From NCBI RefSeq assembly GCF_052064335.1, contig NZ_JBQHVU010000007.1, forward strand, positions 54,862-118,861: a stretch of DNA of 64,000 nt. Direction: 5' to 3'. This document shows, piece after piece, positions 53,611-62,763 of the stretch. Made by a program: the position numbers and the translations under genes. This stretch comes from Weimeria sp002480925. GTDB taxonomy: Bacteria; Bacillota; Clostridia; Lachnospirales; Lachnospiraceae. How positions within the stretch are numbered: the stretch's first letter is position 1; the number at the start of each line of letters is the position of its first letter. A model generated the notes under the pieces. That model was not told the origin of the DNA. It was given only the letters and a program-made list of their open reading frames with translations, and did no database searches.

Positions 53611-54530
53611 TAGAAACGAACAATATAAAAGAAAAATCTGTAGCTATTATATTAGTAAATTATAATGGCGCAAAAGATACTGTTGAGTGCATTAATAGTA
53701 TTGAAAGATCTTTATATTCTAATTTTCATATAATTGTAGTAGATAATTGCAGCACTGATAATTCAATAGAAATATTAGAAGAACAAAAAAAGAAATATTT
53801 ATTTGACTTGGTGATCTCTCCTGAGAATAAAGGCTTTTCTTCTGGAAATAATATAGGAATTATTTTTGCAAAAAGCAAATATTCGCCAGACTATTTCTGG
53901 CTGTTGAATAATGACACCCTTGTAAATGAAGATACGTTAAGAAAATTGGTTAATGGCTTTTTGCATGGCAATGGGATTGGAGTTACTACAGGAAAGATTT
54001 TCTATAATAGTAATAGATCTAAGATCTGGTATGCGGGGGGGAGTATAAGTGCCGTTACTGCGAGAACAGAACATTGGAATTTTAATCAATTCTGCTCCAT
54101 GTCAAATTATGAAGATGCAGAAGAAGTAACTTTTGCTTCTGGATGTTGTATGCTGATATCAAAAGACGTGATAGCTTCAGTGGGCTTATTAGATGAAAGC
54201 TATTTTTTATATGAGGAAGACGCTGATTATTGTTTAAGGATATTAAAACATTCATTTAGTATTTTTTATTGTCCACAGGCGGTTCTATATCACAAAGTGA
54301 GTGCAAGCACAGGTGCGAATTCTCCTCTTACGCAGTATTATCTTGTACGTAATAAGTATAAATTGATAAACAAAAATTATAGTGGCGCAAATAAGGTAAT
54401 GGCATATATATATTCTACATTACAGCTACTATTTCGATGCTTGAAGCATGAATTAAATTTGCCTAACTATTTAAAAGGCTTAGAAGGTTTTTGGCACAAT
54501 GAGAATGGTAAGGGAAGTCTGTTCGAATAG
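53607..54530 (+). CDS. Glycosyltransferase family 2 (rhamnosyltransferase-like)
   Basis: A 307-residue GT-A protein. It starts SVAIILVNYNGAKDTVECINS, and shows VVDNCSTDNS (about residues 46-55), the DxD-type metal motif WLLNNDTLV (about 107-115) and LYEEDADYCLRI (about 210-221), as in dTDP-rhamnosyltransferase-like GT2 enzymes. The ATG overlaps the preceding stop (ATGA). AT-rich, like its neighbours. Donor unknown. Confidence 0.86.
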   Translation: MIETNNIKEKSVAIILVNYNGAKDTVECINSIERSLYSNFHIIVVDNCSTDNSIEILEEQKKKYLFDLVISPENKGFSSGNNIGIIFAKSKYSPDYFWLLNNDTLVNEDTLRKLVNGFLHGNGIGVTTGKIFYNSNRSKIWYAGGSISAVTARTEHWNFNQFCSMSNYEDAEEVTFASGCCMLISKDVIASVGLLDESYFLYEEDADYCLRILKHSFSIFYCPQAVLYHKVSASTGANSPLTQYYLVRNKYKLINKNYSGANKVMAYIYSTLQLLFRCLKHELNLPNYLKGLEGFWHNENGKGSLFE

Positions 54531-54574
54531 CTCTGGATACAATATCCACAGTTTGCTGTACCAGGAAACACCAC

Positions 54575-55849
54575 TTGCTTTCAGCTGTGATAGGAGAGCG
54601 GCTATTTCCTTTTATTTTTGTGACTATACAAAATTCTAACATTATTATGTTTATAAAATGGCAATGGCATTTGAAAAGGAGAAAACCACAATTGCTCGTA
54701 AAAAAAAGAGATATTATTGACTTTACTTATTGTTTTATTTGGGGATTCTATGTTTTGATAAATGAGCTTAATTATACATTATTGGTTGACCAAAGCTCAT
54801 TTTCTATCTGGGTTCAAGTTTCAAGATATACTGCTATTATAGTATTATTATTGCTGACTTTATTTAATAATACAATTCCTCTTAGATATGGAATACTTGT
54901 TTCTATTGTGGTTCCACTTACAATTTATGCTACAAGAACAATTTATTCACTACCAATAATTGTGTTAGTATTATTTATCGTTTGTGCACAGCAAGCCAAT
55001 TTTAAACATGTTGTATTTACAAGTTTAGTGGCACAATTAATAGTTCTAGCTTTATGCTTATTAGGAGTATTCACAGGGACAGTAAGAGACCTTGTTTATA
55101 CTGCTGAAGAAGGAAGAATACGACATAGTTTGGGATATAATTATGCGACATATATTTCAAAAGTATTTTTATTTTGTCTGTGCTATTACTTCTTCCTGAG
55201 AAAAAAAGTCAGTTTGTTTGAAGTGATAATATTTGAAGGACTGAATTATTTAATCTTTATATATACAAATACTAGAACTGTGTTCTATTTGGCTTCAATT
55301 TTCATTTTAGCCATCTATCTTGTGAAAAGATTTAATATCAGTGATATAAAACAACCACTGAAAAGCTTACTTGTCTTTGTGTATCCGATATGTGCAGTCT
55401 TTAGTTTTTGGATACAGAGAATGTATAGTAGTGATCCTGCTAAATGGAGTTTTTTAAACTTAAATAACAGGCTATTAATGGGAAAAAATGCGTTACTAGA
55501 ATATGGCATTAATTTGCGCGGAACAAATATAATATGGGTGGGAATGACAGCGTATACCCGAAATAATCTCTTGACTTATAATTACGTAGACAATTCCTAC
55601 TTATATGTATTGATAACATATGGCGTAATTTTCTTTTCCATTTTAATGCTTTTTGAAATAATAATAATGCAATATGCTATTCATGAAAAGAATTTTACGT
55701 TGATAACAATATTGGCAATGCTGGCGGGATATTTTATCATTGAATCACAAATAATTGATTTAGCATATAATCCGTTTATTTTATTGGCTGGTTACTCATT
55801 CAGTAATACTATCCGAAGAAGAAAAAAAGTTGGGAGTACCAAACTATGA
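54575..55849 (+). CDS. Polysaccharide polymerase, Wzy/O-antigen ligase-like membrane protein
   Basis: A 424-residue protein with about ten hydrophobic segments and a larger extracellular loop in the second half (about residues 285-345, with RLLMGKNALLEYGINLRG), the layout of Wzy polymerases. Wzy proteins are too divergent for a firm sequence call; the position among glycosyltransferase and flippase genes supports it. The start is uncertain: TTG 54575 opens the frame, and ATG 54647 is an alternative. Very AT-rich. Confidence 0.7.
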   Translation: MLSAVIGERLFPFIFVTIQNSNIIMFIKWQWHLKRRKPQLLVKKRDIIDFTYCFIWGFYVLINELNYTLLVDQSSFSIWVQVSRYTAIIVLLLLTLFNNTIPLRYGILVSIVVPLTIYATRTIYSLPIIVLVLFIVCAQQANFKHVVFTSLVAQLIVLALCLLGVFTGTVRDLVYTAEEGRIRHSLGYNYATYISKVFLFCLCYYFFLRKKVSLFEVIIFEGLNYLIFIYTNTRTVFYLASIFILAIYLVKRFNISDIKQPLKSLLVFVYPICAVFSFWIQRMYSSDPAKWSFLNLNNRLLMGKNALLEYGINLRGTNIIWVGMTAYTRNNLLTYNYVDNSYLYVLITYGVIFFSILMLFEIIIMQYAIHEKNFTLITILAMLAGYFIIESQIIDLAYNPFILLAGYSFSNTIRRRKKVGSTKL

Positions 55850-56985
55850 ATATAAAAAAATATGTGAATTTATATAAAAGCTTTCTTGGACAAAGAGATA
55901 AAAACATTTGGCTATTCGGCTCTTGGTTTGGTGAAAAAATAGCAGATAATCCTAAATATTTATATTTATATTGTTTAAATTGTGGTATCAATGCTGTATG
56001 GATAACCAAAAATACAAATGTATATAATTTTTTGAAATCAAACAATTATCCTGTTGAAATGGCAGATAGTGAAAAAGGCATTGCTCTTTGCAAAACAGCA
56101 AAATATTATATTACTTGTACATCATTAAATGATATATGCGATGAATATTCCGGAGGAGCAGTTTTAGTTAATTTGTGGCATGGTATACCATTGAAGAAAA
56201 TTGTCTATGATGATAAGTATGATTCATGGAGAAATACAAAAAAAGAGAAATTGCAGAGAATGATAAGAAAATTGCCTGACAGCAAGTCGTATGTTTGCTC
56301 AACGAGCGAGACGATTTCTAATATATATCTAAGTGCATTTAAATTATCAAAATCGCATGTTATTCAAATCGGACAAGTAAGGAATGACTGCTTTTTTGAC
56401 GGCAGCATGAAGCATAGAACATATGCTAATATTCCATATAAACATCTCATTTCTTATCTGCCGACACATCGGAATGAAGGAAAAACAAAAATTGAAGATC
56501 ATGTCATTTTTGACCTTGCGAAACTGGAAGGTTTTTGTAAAAAAAATGATTGCCTTTTTCTCATAAAGAAACATTTTTACCATAATAAAGAAAACTCGGA
56601 TCTTTCTGCTTATCCGCATATTATTGATCTGACAACCAGAAATGATATTGATACGCAGGAGTTGATGTATAACACTGATGTGTTAATTACAGATTATTCT
56701 TCTTGCTACATTGATTACTTATTATTGGATCGTCCGATTGTGTTCTACTGCTTTGATTATGAACACTATTTAAAAGCAGATCGTGAGATGTATTTCAATT
56801 ATGATGATGTTACCCCTGGTGCTCATGCGAGAAACTTTGACGAGCTTCTCCCAGCACTGCAGCATGCATTAGACGGGAATGAGAGATATAAAGATAGGCA
56901 AGAACAAGTTAAGAATCTTTTCTATAGTAAAGAAAATCAGGGAATCGTTGCACCAAGATTAGTAGAAGCAATCAAAAAACTATAA
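55846..56985 (+). CDS. CDP-glycerol:polymer glycerophosphotransferase (TagB/TagF-like)
   Basis: A 379-residue protein of the Glyphos_transf (PF04464) family. Motifs: LVNLWHGIPLKKIVYDD (about residues 107-123), YLPTHRNEGK (about 203-212), FLIKKHFYH and LITDYSSCYIDYLLLDRPIVFY in part (TDYSSCYIDY, about 282-291). It moves glycerol phosphate from CDP-glycerol to a sugar or a growing chain. The GpsA-TagD fusion at 58462 would make its donor. Overlaps the preceding stop by 4 bases (ATGA). AT-rich. Confidence 0.9.
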   Translation: MNIKKYVNLYKSFLGQRDKNIWLFGSWFGEKIADNPKYLYLYCLNCGINAVWITKNTNVYNFLKSNNYPVEMADSEKGIALCKTAKYYITCTSLNDICDEYSGGAVLVNLWHGIPLKKIVYDDKYDSWRNTKKEKLQRMIRKLPDSKSYVCSTSETISNIYLSAFKLSKSHVIQIGQVRNDCFFDGSMKHRTYANIPYKHLISYLPTHRNEGKTKIEDHVIFDLAKLEGFCKKNDCLFLIKKHFYHNKENSDLSAYPHIIDLTTRNDIDTQELMYNTDVLITDYSSCYIDYLLLDRPIVFYCFDYEHYLKADREMYFNYDDVTPGAHARNFDELLPALQHALDGNERYKDRQEQVKNLFYSKENQGIVAPRLVEAIKKL

Positions 56986-57009
56986 ATTTACTCTTGGAAC
57001 AAAGCCGTT

Positions 57010-58458
57010 ATGAATAAACTATTAGCAAAATATAAATCTTTCCCAGTCCAGGTGAGAGCATCGTTCTGGTTCTTGATCTGCTCTTTTTTGCAAAAGGGCA
57101 TTTCCATGCTTACGACGCCAATTTTTACTCGTTTACTGACAACCGGAGAATATGGCCGTTTTAATGTTTTTAATTCATGGCTTGGAATTGCCAGCATTAT
57201 CGTGGGTTTGAATTTATGGGCAGGAGTGTATCAGCAGGGGCTAATTAAATACGATAAAGAAAGGAGAGTGTTTTCATCATCCTTACAGGGGCTGACGCTT
57301 CTATTAGTTTGTGCATGGACAGTAGTATATCTTGTCTCGCATCAGTTTTGGAATCATTTGCTCGGGCTAACTACGGTTCAGATGCTTGCTATGTTATGTA
57401 TGGTATGGACTAGCTCCGTATTTAACTTTTGGTCTACAGAACAGCGAGTTTATTATCGTTATCGGGCACTAGTGGCAGTAACATTACTTGTTTCTCTTGC
57501 CAAACCACTGCTTGGAATCGTCCTTGTTATTCATGCGGATGACAAGGTTACAGCCAGAATCCTAGGTCTTGCTCTTGTTGAACTCGTGGGCTACTCATGG
57601 TGCTTTGTTGTGCAGATGAGGAAAGGAAAAAAGTTCTACTCTGCTCAGTTCTGGAAGTACGCGGTTGGATTCAATCTGCCATTGATTCCACATTATTTAT
57701 CACAGGTGGTGTTGAATAATTCTGACCGCATCATGATTAATACCATGGTTGGGGATAGTGCCGCCGGGATGTACAGTCTGGCTTACTCACTTGCAATGAT
57801 AATGACGCTGTTCAATACTGCGCTGATGAATACACTAACGCCCTGGATGTACCAGAAGATCAAGGATAAGGATATCAAAGCACTGGCTCCGGTCGGTTAT
57901 ATGTCTCTAGCAATTGTTGCGGTAGTAAATCTTCTGCTGATCATGCTGGCACCAGAAGCGGTGAGGATCTTTGCTCCGGCATCTTATTATGAAGCAATCT
58001 ATTGTATTCCTCCGGTTGCAATGGGGGTGCTTTTCCTGTATTCTTATGATCTTTTTGCCAAGTTCGCATTTTATTATGAGAAAACTAAATTGATCATGTC
58101 AGCGAGCGTTTTAGGAGCAATACTGAATATTATCCTAAATTATTTCGGCATTAAGATGTTTGGATATGTTGCGGCAGCATATACGACATTAATCTGCTAC
58201 ATCCTTTATTCTGTATTCCATTACATCGTAATGACGAAGATCTGCAATACATTTCTGGGTGGTGCGAAGCCATATAATACCAAGTTCCTTATTGTATTTG
58301 CGCTTGTATTCTTAGCATTTGGATTCTTGATGTTATTCACATATACATTTCCTGTGATTCGCTATTGCGTTATCGCAGCAACAGTTATCGTTATGGTCTG
58401 GAAGAGAAAGATGATCATTGAATCTCTTCAGAAGATTATGACATTAAGAAAGAAGTAA
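57010..58458 (+). CDS. Polysaccharide flippase (Wzx, MATE/PST superfamily)
   Basis: A 482-residue protein with about 14 hydrophobic segments and the family N-terminal signature FLQKGISMLTTPIFTRLLTTGEYGRFNVF, seen as TPIFTRLLTTGEYG (about residues 36-49). It flips lipid-linked repeat units to the outer face for the polymerase. Base composition returns toward that of the genome average here. Confidence 0.88.
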   Translation: MNKLLAKYKSFPVQVRASFWFLICSFLQKGISMLTTPIFTRLLTTGEYGRFNVFNSWLGIASIIVGLNLWAGVYQQGLIKYDKERRVFSSSLQGLTLLLVCAWTVVYLVSHQFWNHLLGLTTVQMLAMLCMVWTSSVFNFWSTEQRVYYRYRALVAVTLLVSLAKPLLGIVLVIHADDKVTARILGLALVELVGYSWCFVVQMRKGKKFYSAQFWKYAVGFNLPLIPHYLSQVVLNNSDRIMINTMVGDSAAGMYSLAYSLAMIMTLFNTALMNTLTPWMYQKIKDKDIKALAPVGYMSLAIVAVVNLLLIMLAPEAVRIFAPASYYEAIYCIPPVAMGVLFLYSYDLFAKFAFYYEKTKLIMSASVLGAILNIILNYFGIKMFGYVAAAYTTLICYILYSVFHYIVMTKICNTFLGGAKPYNTKFLIVFALVFLAFGFLMLFTYTFPVIRYCVIAATVIVMVWKRKMIIESLQKIMTLRKK

Positions 58459-58461
58459 TTT

Positions 58462-59979
58462 ATGAGTAGAATCGGAGTCCTTGGAGCCGGAACATGGGGA
58501 ATGGCTCTAACCAGAATGTTAAGCAGGTCCGGGCATGATGTTCAGGTTTGGTCTGCACTTCCGGAAGAAATAGATCAGCTGTCCACAGCGAGAAGGCAAA
58601 AAAATATCCCGGACATGGTTATTCCGGAAGAAGTTGAGTTTACAAAGGATATCAGGGAAGTCTGTGCGAATAAAGACATACTGCTGTGTGCAGTTCCTTC
58701 TATATTTACAAGATCTACGATCAGAAGAGCAACACCTTACATTCCTGATGGCCAGATTATTGTTGATGTGGCGAAGGGTATCGAGCCGGGAACGTTGTAT
58801 ACCTTGACTCAGGTGATCCGGGATGAACTATCGAAAGATGGAAAGCATGAAAAAGTCCAGACGGTAGCGCTTTCTGGCCCAACTCATGCAGAAGAGGTGG
58901 CAAAGGATATTCCGACAACCATCGTTTCTGCCTGTGAGGATCTGGAAACTGCAGAAAAGGTTCAGGACATCTTCATGAATACCTGCATGCGTGTTTATAC
59001 CAATACTGATGTGATGGGAGTTGAGCTCTGCGGAGCACTGAAGAATATTGTTGCTCTTGCATCTGGAATTTCATCAGGACTAGGATATGGTGACAATACA
59101 AGAGCTGCTCTTATTACCAGGGGTATTGCCGAGATTAAGCGTCTGGGTGTAAAGATGGGATGCTTGGAAGAAACCTTTAATGGTTTATCTGGTATCGGAG
59201 ATCTGATTGTCACAGCCACAAGTGTTCACAGCAGAAACAATCGATGTGGATATTTGATTGGACAGGGGAAGACACCAGATGAAGCAAAAAAAGAAGTCGG
59301 CATGGTTGTTGAAGGAATTAATGCTATTCAAGCTGCTATGGAGCTTTCTGAACAATATAAGGTTGAACTTCCGATTATTTCAGCGGTTGATGCAGTCATA
59401 AATCATGGTGCGAATCCGCGTAAAACCGTTGACATGCTCATGAACCGGGATAAGAAATCAGAGCTATCAAAATCATTACTGGACATTAATTTTGAACACA
59501 CACTACTTAAGAATGAGAGGCAAACTGGTATGAAACGAGTTATTACTTATGGAACATTTGATTTGTTGCATTATGGCCACATCAATCTGTTAAGACGGGC
59601 AAAGGCGCTGGGTGATTACCTGATTGTTGCTTTATCAACGGATGAATTTAACTGGAACTCGAAACATAAGAAAACTTACTTCTCATACGAGCAGAGAAAA
59701 CAGCTTCTCGAAGCGATTCGGTATGTAGATCTTGTTATCCCAGAAGAGGACTGGCAGCAGAAACGAACTGATATGAAAGAGTATCATATCGACACTTTTG
59801 TTATGGGTGATGACTGGAAAGGTAAGTTTGACTTCTTAAAAGAAGAGGGAGTTGATGTAGTTTATCTTCCAAGAACACCGGAAGTCAGCTCTTCTAAGAT
59901 TAAGCATGATTTGTATGATGCAGCAGAGGTAGCGGATAGCAAGACCAATCATGATGATCTGAATACGGATCCTCAGTAA
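58462..59979 (+). CDS. Fusion of NAD(P)H glycerol-3-phosphate dehydrogenase (GpsA) and glycerol-3-phosphate cytidylyltransferase (TagD)
   Basis: A 505-residue, apparently intact fusion. Residues 1 to about 340 are GpsA-like: Rossmann GAGTWGMAL (about 7-15), ALSGPTHAEEVA, the catalytic-Lys segment GALKNIVALASG (about 192-203) and RNNRCGYLIGQG. Residues about 356-490 are TagD/GCT-like: VITYGTFDLLHYGHINLLRRAK in part (TFDLLHYGHINLL, with the HxGH cytidylyl motif) and EVSSSKIK near the end. The chain would convert DHAP to sn-glycerol-3-phosphate and on to CDP-glycerol. The internal Met at the junction (TGMKRVITYG) could also be a separate start, but there is no stop between the domains. Donor source for the 55846 transferase. 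Confidence 0.88.
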   Translation: MSRIGVLGAGTWGMALTRMLSRSGHDVQVWSALPEEIDQLSTARRQKNIPDMVIPEEVEFTKDIREVCANKDILLCAVPSIFTRSTIRRATPYIPDGQIIVDVAKGIEPGTLYTLTQVIRDELSKDGKHEKVQTVALSGPTHAEEVAKDIPTTIVSACEDLETAEKVQDIFMNTCMRVYTNTDVMGVELCGALKNIVALASGISSGLGYGDNTRAALITRGIAEIKRLGVKMGCLEETFNGLSGIGDLIVTATSVHSRNNRCGYLIGQGKTPDEAKKEVGMVVEGINAIQAAMELSEQYKVELPIISAVDAVINHGANPRKTVDMLMNRDKKSELSKSLLDINFEHTLLKNERQTGMKRVITYGTFDLLHYGHINLLRRAKALGDYLIVALSTDEFNWNSKHKKTYFSYEQRKQLLEAIRYVDLVIPEEDWQQKRTDMKEYHIDTFVMGDDWKGKFDFLKEEGVDVVYLPRTPEVSSSKIKHDLYDAAEVADSKTNHDDLNTDPQ

Positions 59980-60526
59980 GCTCTATCACCTCCACTTCGG
60001 CCTTTTATTAATTTTTATTAGACTGGGGGATTCCTGTACCAGTGTTCCAGATGATGATAAATTATTGGCGTCACATAATGGGAGGCACCGTTAAAAAAGT
60101 ATTACAAATATTATGGAAGTGTTGCACCCACTGCCTAACAAAGAGAAACGCGGTGAGTATTTCGTGCTTGGGATACCAGCTTTCAGTTGAATGATACCGA
60201 CATTCCACTTCATGATACCATTCAAATTTATTCTGATAATTCCGAAGTAGCGTACCACTGTTCCGCGGAAGCGTACCGCATTGAAAATCCGAAGTAGAAT
60301 TGCCCTAGGAAGTCTCCCGATTCGGCGAAAGGAGGCTCATGTCAAGAGCACCATGGAATAACGCAGTGGTTGATTTAATCCGTCAAGAAAATGGTTAAAA
60401 TAATACGACCCAAAATGGTCAGAATAACCCGGCGCTAACATGCGATATTTTATATAAGAGATATCAATTATATAATGCAGCTGGTGAGAAGAAAGAGATA
60501 ATGTTATTAGAATGAGGTAAGCTGTA
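59980..60526. other. 547-base noncoding region with mobile-element relic
   Basis: No convincing gene. It contains the degenerate tandem repeats at 60172-60300 and, after AAAGGAGG, a 19-codon stub frame (60339-60398) that looks like the remnant of an element gene. The rest is AT-rich and unassigned. Confidence 0.6.
60172..60330. mobile_element. IS-end relic A (tandem 'GATACC/GTACCGC' repeats)
   Basis: Degenerate units of about 21-22 bases, each with GATACC or CGTACC followed by TTCC-type bases, recur at 60172, 60192, 60213, 60250 and 60271. They end in CCGAAGTAGAAT and then TCCCGATTCGGCGAAA before a start codon. Relic B (61663-61800) has the same design. Multiple terminal repeats of this kind occur in IS21-family elements; the family assignment is tentative. 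Confidence 0.5.
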
Positions 60527-61684
60527 ATGTGTATACAAAATAGGGGGGGGTACCACCGAGATAGTGTAATTGACTTTGTTAAGGGAGTTGGAATAATTTT
60601 AATGGTATTTCGACATGCCAACGGTCCGTATTCAGATTTTGTCTTACTATTTCATATGGCTATTTTCTTCATTGCCAGTGGATGGCTAATTAATCTGAAG
60701 TATTCAGCAGATATTCATTCAATATTTGTATATATTAAGAAAAAACTTAGGGGGCTTTGGGTTCCGTATGTTGGGTTTAATGTTGCGTACCTGGTTTTAA
60801 ATGATTTGTTTATCAAGTTGAATATTTTAACCAATGATCCAGAGTTCCTAGAAGCGAAAGAAATAGATGGTAGGTATTTGCATTTAACGCAACCGATGGG
60901 GGTTATAAAGACGGGAAAAGAGATCATTAAGGTGTTTCTTTTTCAAGGCGGAACCGATATTGGCGGCGCACTCTGGTTCTTCAATACGCTGTTCTTTGTA
61001 TTGATCCTATATATGATTTTGCAATTTGTGTTGTGTAGAATAATGAAAGATTCGCACATAGAACTTGCACAGTTGATCGTTGCTATTCTGCTTCTGGTAG
61101 TAGGATATTGCTGTCAGAGGCGCGGAATTTCAGCTCATGGATTCAGTAGAGTTCTGTCATATTATTGTTTTATCTACTTGGGCCATGTATTTCACAAATA
61201 CAATGTTTTCAACACCAAAATTAAGCCTTTTATTTTGTTTACGGCTTCGTTATTAGTTCTTTTGCTGATGTATCATCATGGCAGTATTAACCTGGCAGGC
61301 AATGATTATCCCAATCCTGTGTATTTGATTGTTGCATCTGTTGCAGGCTGGACCATGTTATATTCGCTGGGAATGATGCTTCGAAAAACAAAGAATTTCA
61401 CAAGTGTTCTTCAATATATCAGCATTCATTCTGTGCCGATTGTCGGAATGCATTTCCTGTGTTTCAAGATCGTCAGCTTGATTGCAGTTCTTGCTCTTGG
61501 AATGAAGATGTATATGATAGCGGCTTTTCCGGTGCTGGAACTTCCGGGAGCATGGTGGCTTCTTTACACAGTAGTCGGAATCTCGATACCACTGTTGGCT
61601 GATAGGGTATGGATTATGGTTCGGAGACGTATTCTTGCACGTTTGAATATTCCGGCCTCAGGGTACCGCCATTCCGCAGAATGA
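60527..61684 (+). CDS. Acyltransferase family 3 (OafA/fucose-4-O-acetylase-like) membrane protein
   Basis: A 385-residue protein with about ten membrane segments. The N-terminal motif RDSVIDFVKGVGIILMVFRHA (about residues 10-30, with catalytic-type Arg-His) and HMAIFFIASGWLI are those of acyltransferase 3 enzymes that O-acetylate surface sugars. The last about 8 residues (GYRHSAE) are encoded within relic B, so the original C-terminus may have been truncated or altered. A run of eight Gs occurs at 60542-60549 near the start, a potential slippage site. Confidence 0.82.
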   Translation: MCIQNRGGYHRDSVIDFVKGVGIILMVFRHANGPYSDFVLLFHMAIFFIASGWLINLKYSADIHSIFVYIKKKLRGLWVPYVGFNVAYLVLNDLFIKLNILTNDPEFLEAKEIDGRYLHLTQPMGVIKTGKEIIKVFLFQGGTDIGGALWFFNTLFFVLILYMILQFVLCRIMKDSHIELAQLIVAILLLVVGYCCQRRGISAHGFSRVLSYYCFIYLGHVFHKYNVFNTKIKPFILFTASLLVLLLMYHHGSINLAGNDYPNPVYLIVASVAGWTMLYSLGMMLRKTKNFTSVLQYISIHSVPIVGMHFLCFKIVSLIAVLALGMKMYMIAAFPVLELPGAWWLLYTVVGISIPLLADRVWIMVRRRILARLNIPASGYRHSAE

Positions 61685-61889
61685 TACCGTTTGTCCGCAA
61701 CAGCATACTTCTCCGCGACATAGTACCATTTTTCCCGCGCATTCGTACCGCGGAAAATCCGGCGTAGAATCTAAGATGGGAAATAGTCCCGATTCTACGA
61801 AATCCTTTGTTATGGCCAAATTGACTGATAATATTCTTGATGATGCGAAGGATAAGTTGCACACGAGGGACCTGCCCCACAATTATTAA
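61663..61889. mobile_element. IS-end relic B (tandem 'GTACCGC' repeats plus stub frame)
   Basis: About five 20-22-base units with GGTACCGC, GATACCG, AGTACCA and CGTACCGC lie at 61663-61765. They end in CCGGCGTAGAAT and a CCCGATTCTACGAAA segment like that of relic A. A 25-codon stub frame (61812-61889) follows, corresponding in place to the 19-codon stub of relic A. The repeats begin inside the acyltransferase coding end. Confidence 0.5.
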
Positions 61890-61912
61890 TGTATTGAGGT
61901 GAATTTGATTTA

Positions 61913-62359
61913 TTGTTTAAAAAGTACATTTCCATCCTACTTTTAATCTTAGCCATCCTTCTCATCATTGCCTTTACGCTACAACCGGGCTCAGCGTCAG
62001 CTGCGCTTGCTATGCATTTCGTCAATGTTATTGCGAAGGTGAATAACAAATTAAATCACACCACGGCAGATTGGTATGCCTTCTACATTCTCGTCCGGAA
62101 GTTTGCCCATTCAGTTGAGTACCTGGTGATGGGAGTTACGTCAAGCTTCTTCTTCCTTGTGTGGGTCAGGAAACGTCCCTTTCTGCTGGCTGTAGTATTC
62201 TGCGCGGTTGTGTCGATATGTGACCAGCTCAGTAAGATCGTTGTTCCAGGACGCGAATTCGACATTACAGACATTCCGTTCGATGTGATGGGGTATCTGA
62301 TCGGGATCTTACTCGTGTATGTAGCAAGACATGAGTGGCATAAGTTCAAACAGAGGTGA
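61913..62359 (+). CDS. VanZ-like membrane protein
   Basis: A 148-residue protein with four hydrophobic segments. The VanZ pattern is visible: FTLQPG near the N-terminus, RKFAHSVEYLVMGV (about residues 62-75), a second acidic motif VSICDQLSKIVVPGREFDITDI in part (DQLSKIVVPGREFD), and FDVMGYLIGILL. VanZ proteins can lower teicoplanin sensitivity; the role of chromosomal copies is mostly unknown. TTG start at 61913 with GAGGTGA 10 bases upstream. Confidence 0.82.
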   Translation: MFKKYISILLLILAILLIIAFTLQPGSASAALAMHFVNVIAKVNNKLNHTTADWYAFYILVRKFAHSVEYLVMGVTSSFFFLVWVRKRPFLLAVVFCAVVSICDQLSKIVVPGREFDITDIPFDVMGYLIGILLVYVARHEWHKFKQR

Positions 62360-62763
62360 TGGGTCTTCCTCACCTTCTCGATCGCCAGTACCTCCTCCGC
62401 ATCCTGAATAAGTAACGCTGTGGCGACTATCCTGGCAACAGGTAGATGGGGTTATGGCAGCACGTTAGAATAAAAGTAGAACGGTTCCATGCTGTTGCAC
62501 TGGCTAGGTACTTTCCATCTCCAGGGGTGGGTCAGTTTTAAACGTTAAACATGGATCAGTTTTAATTATAAATCAACACTTATCTTACTTAATAGAAAAA
62601 CACTATTCGCAAAAAATACATAGAGAAACTGAAAAAAAGCCATTTATCGCTTGATAACATGAAAGGCTTCGACCCATTGACTGAAGCTAAGCCTATACAT
62701 ATAATGAAGTAGAAGCGAGGCCAAGCTTGTAAACATAAACTAAAGCATTAGGAGAAATACAGA
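62360..62763. other. 404-base noncoding region
   Basis: No gene recognised. It holds the short direct repeat at 62528-62565 and an AT-rich stretch before the DUF6076 gene. GGAGAAA at 62751-62757 is that gene's ribosome binding site. Confidence 0.6.
62528..62565. mobile_element. IS-end-like direct repeat (TGGRTCAGTTTTAA twice)
   Basis: TGGGTCAGTTTTAA at 62528-62541 and TGGATCAGTTTTAA at 62552-62565 differ at one base and start 24 bases apart. Such short repeated ends are seen at termini of IS21-like elements. No transposase remains, so it is a scar. Confidence 0.45.

Noticed and set aside
62360..62527. Minus-strand coding relic antisense to the region after VanZ
   Set aside because: A short open stretch reads plausibly for about 30 residues but has a stop on entry, no start and no recognisable family.
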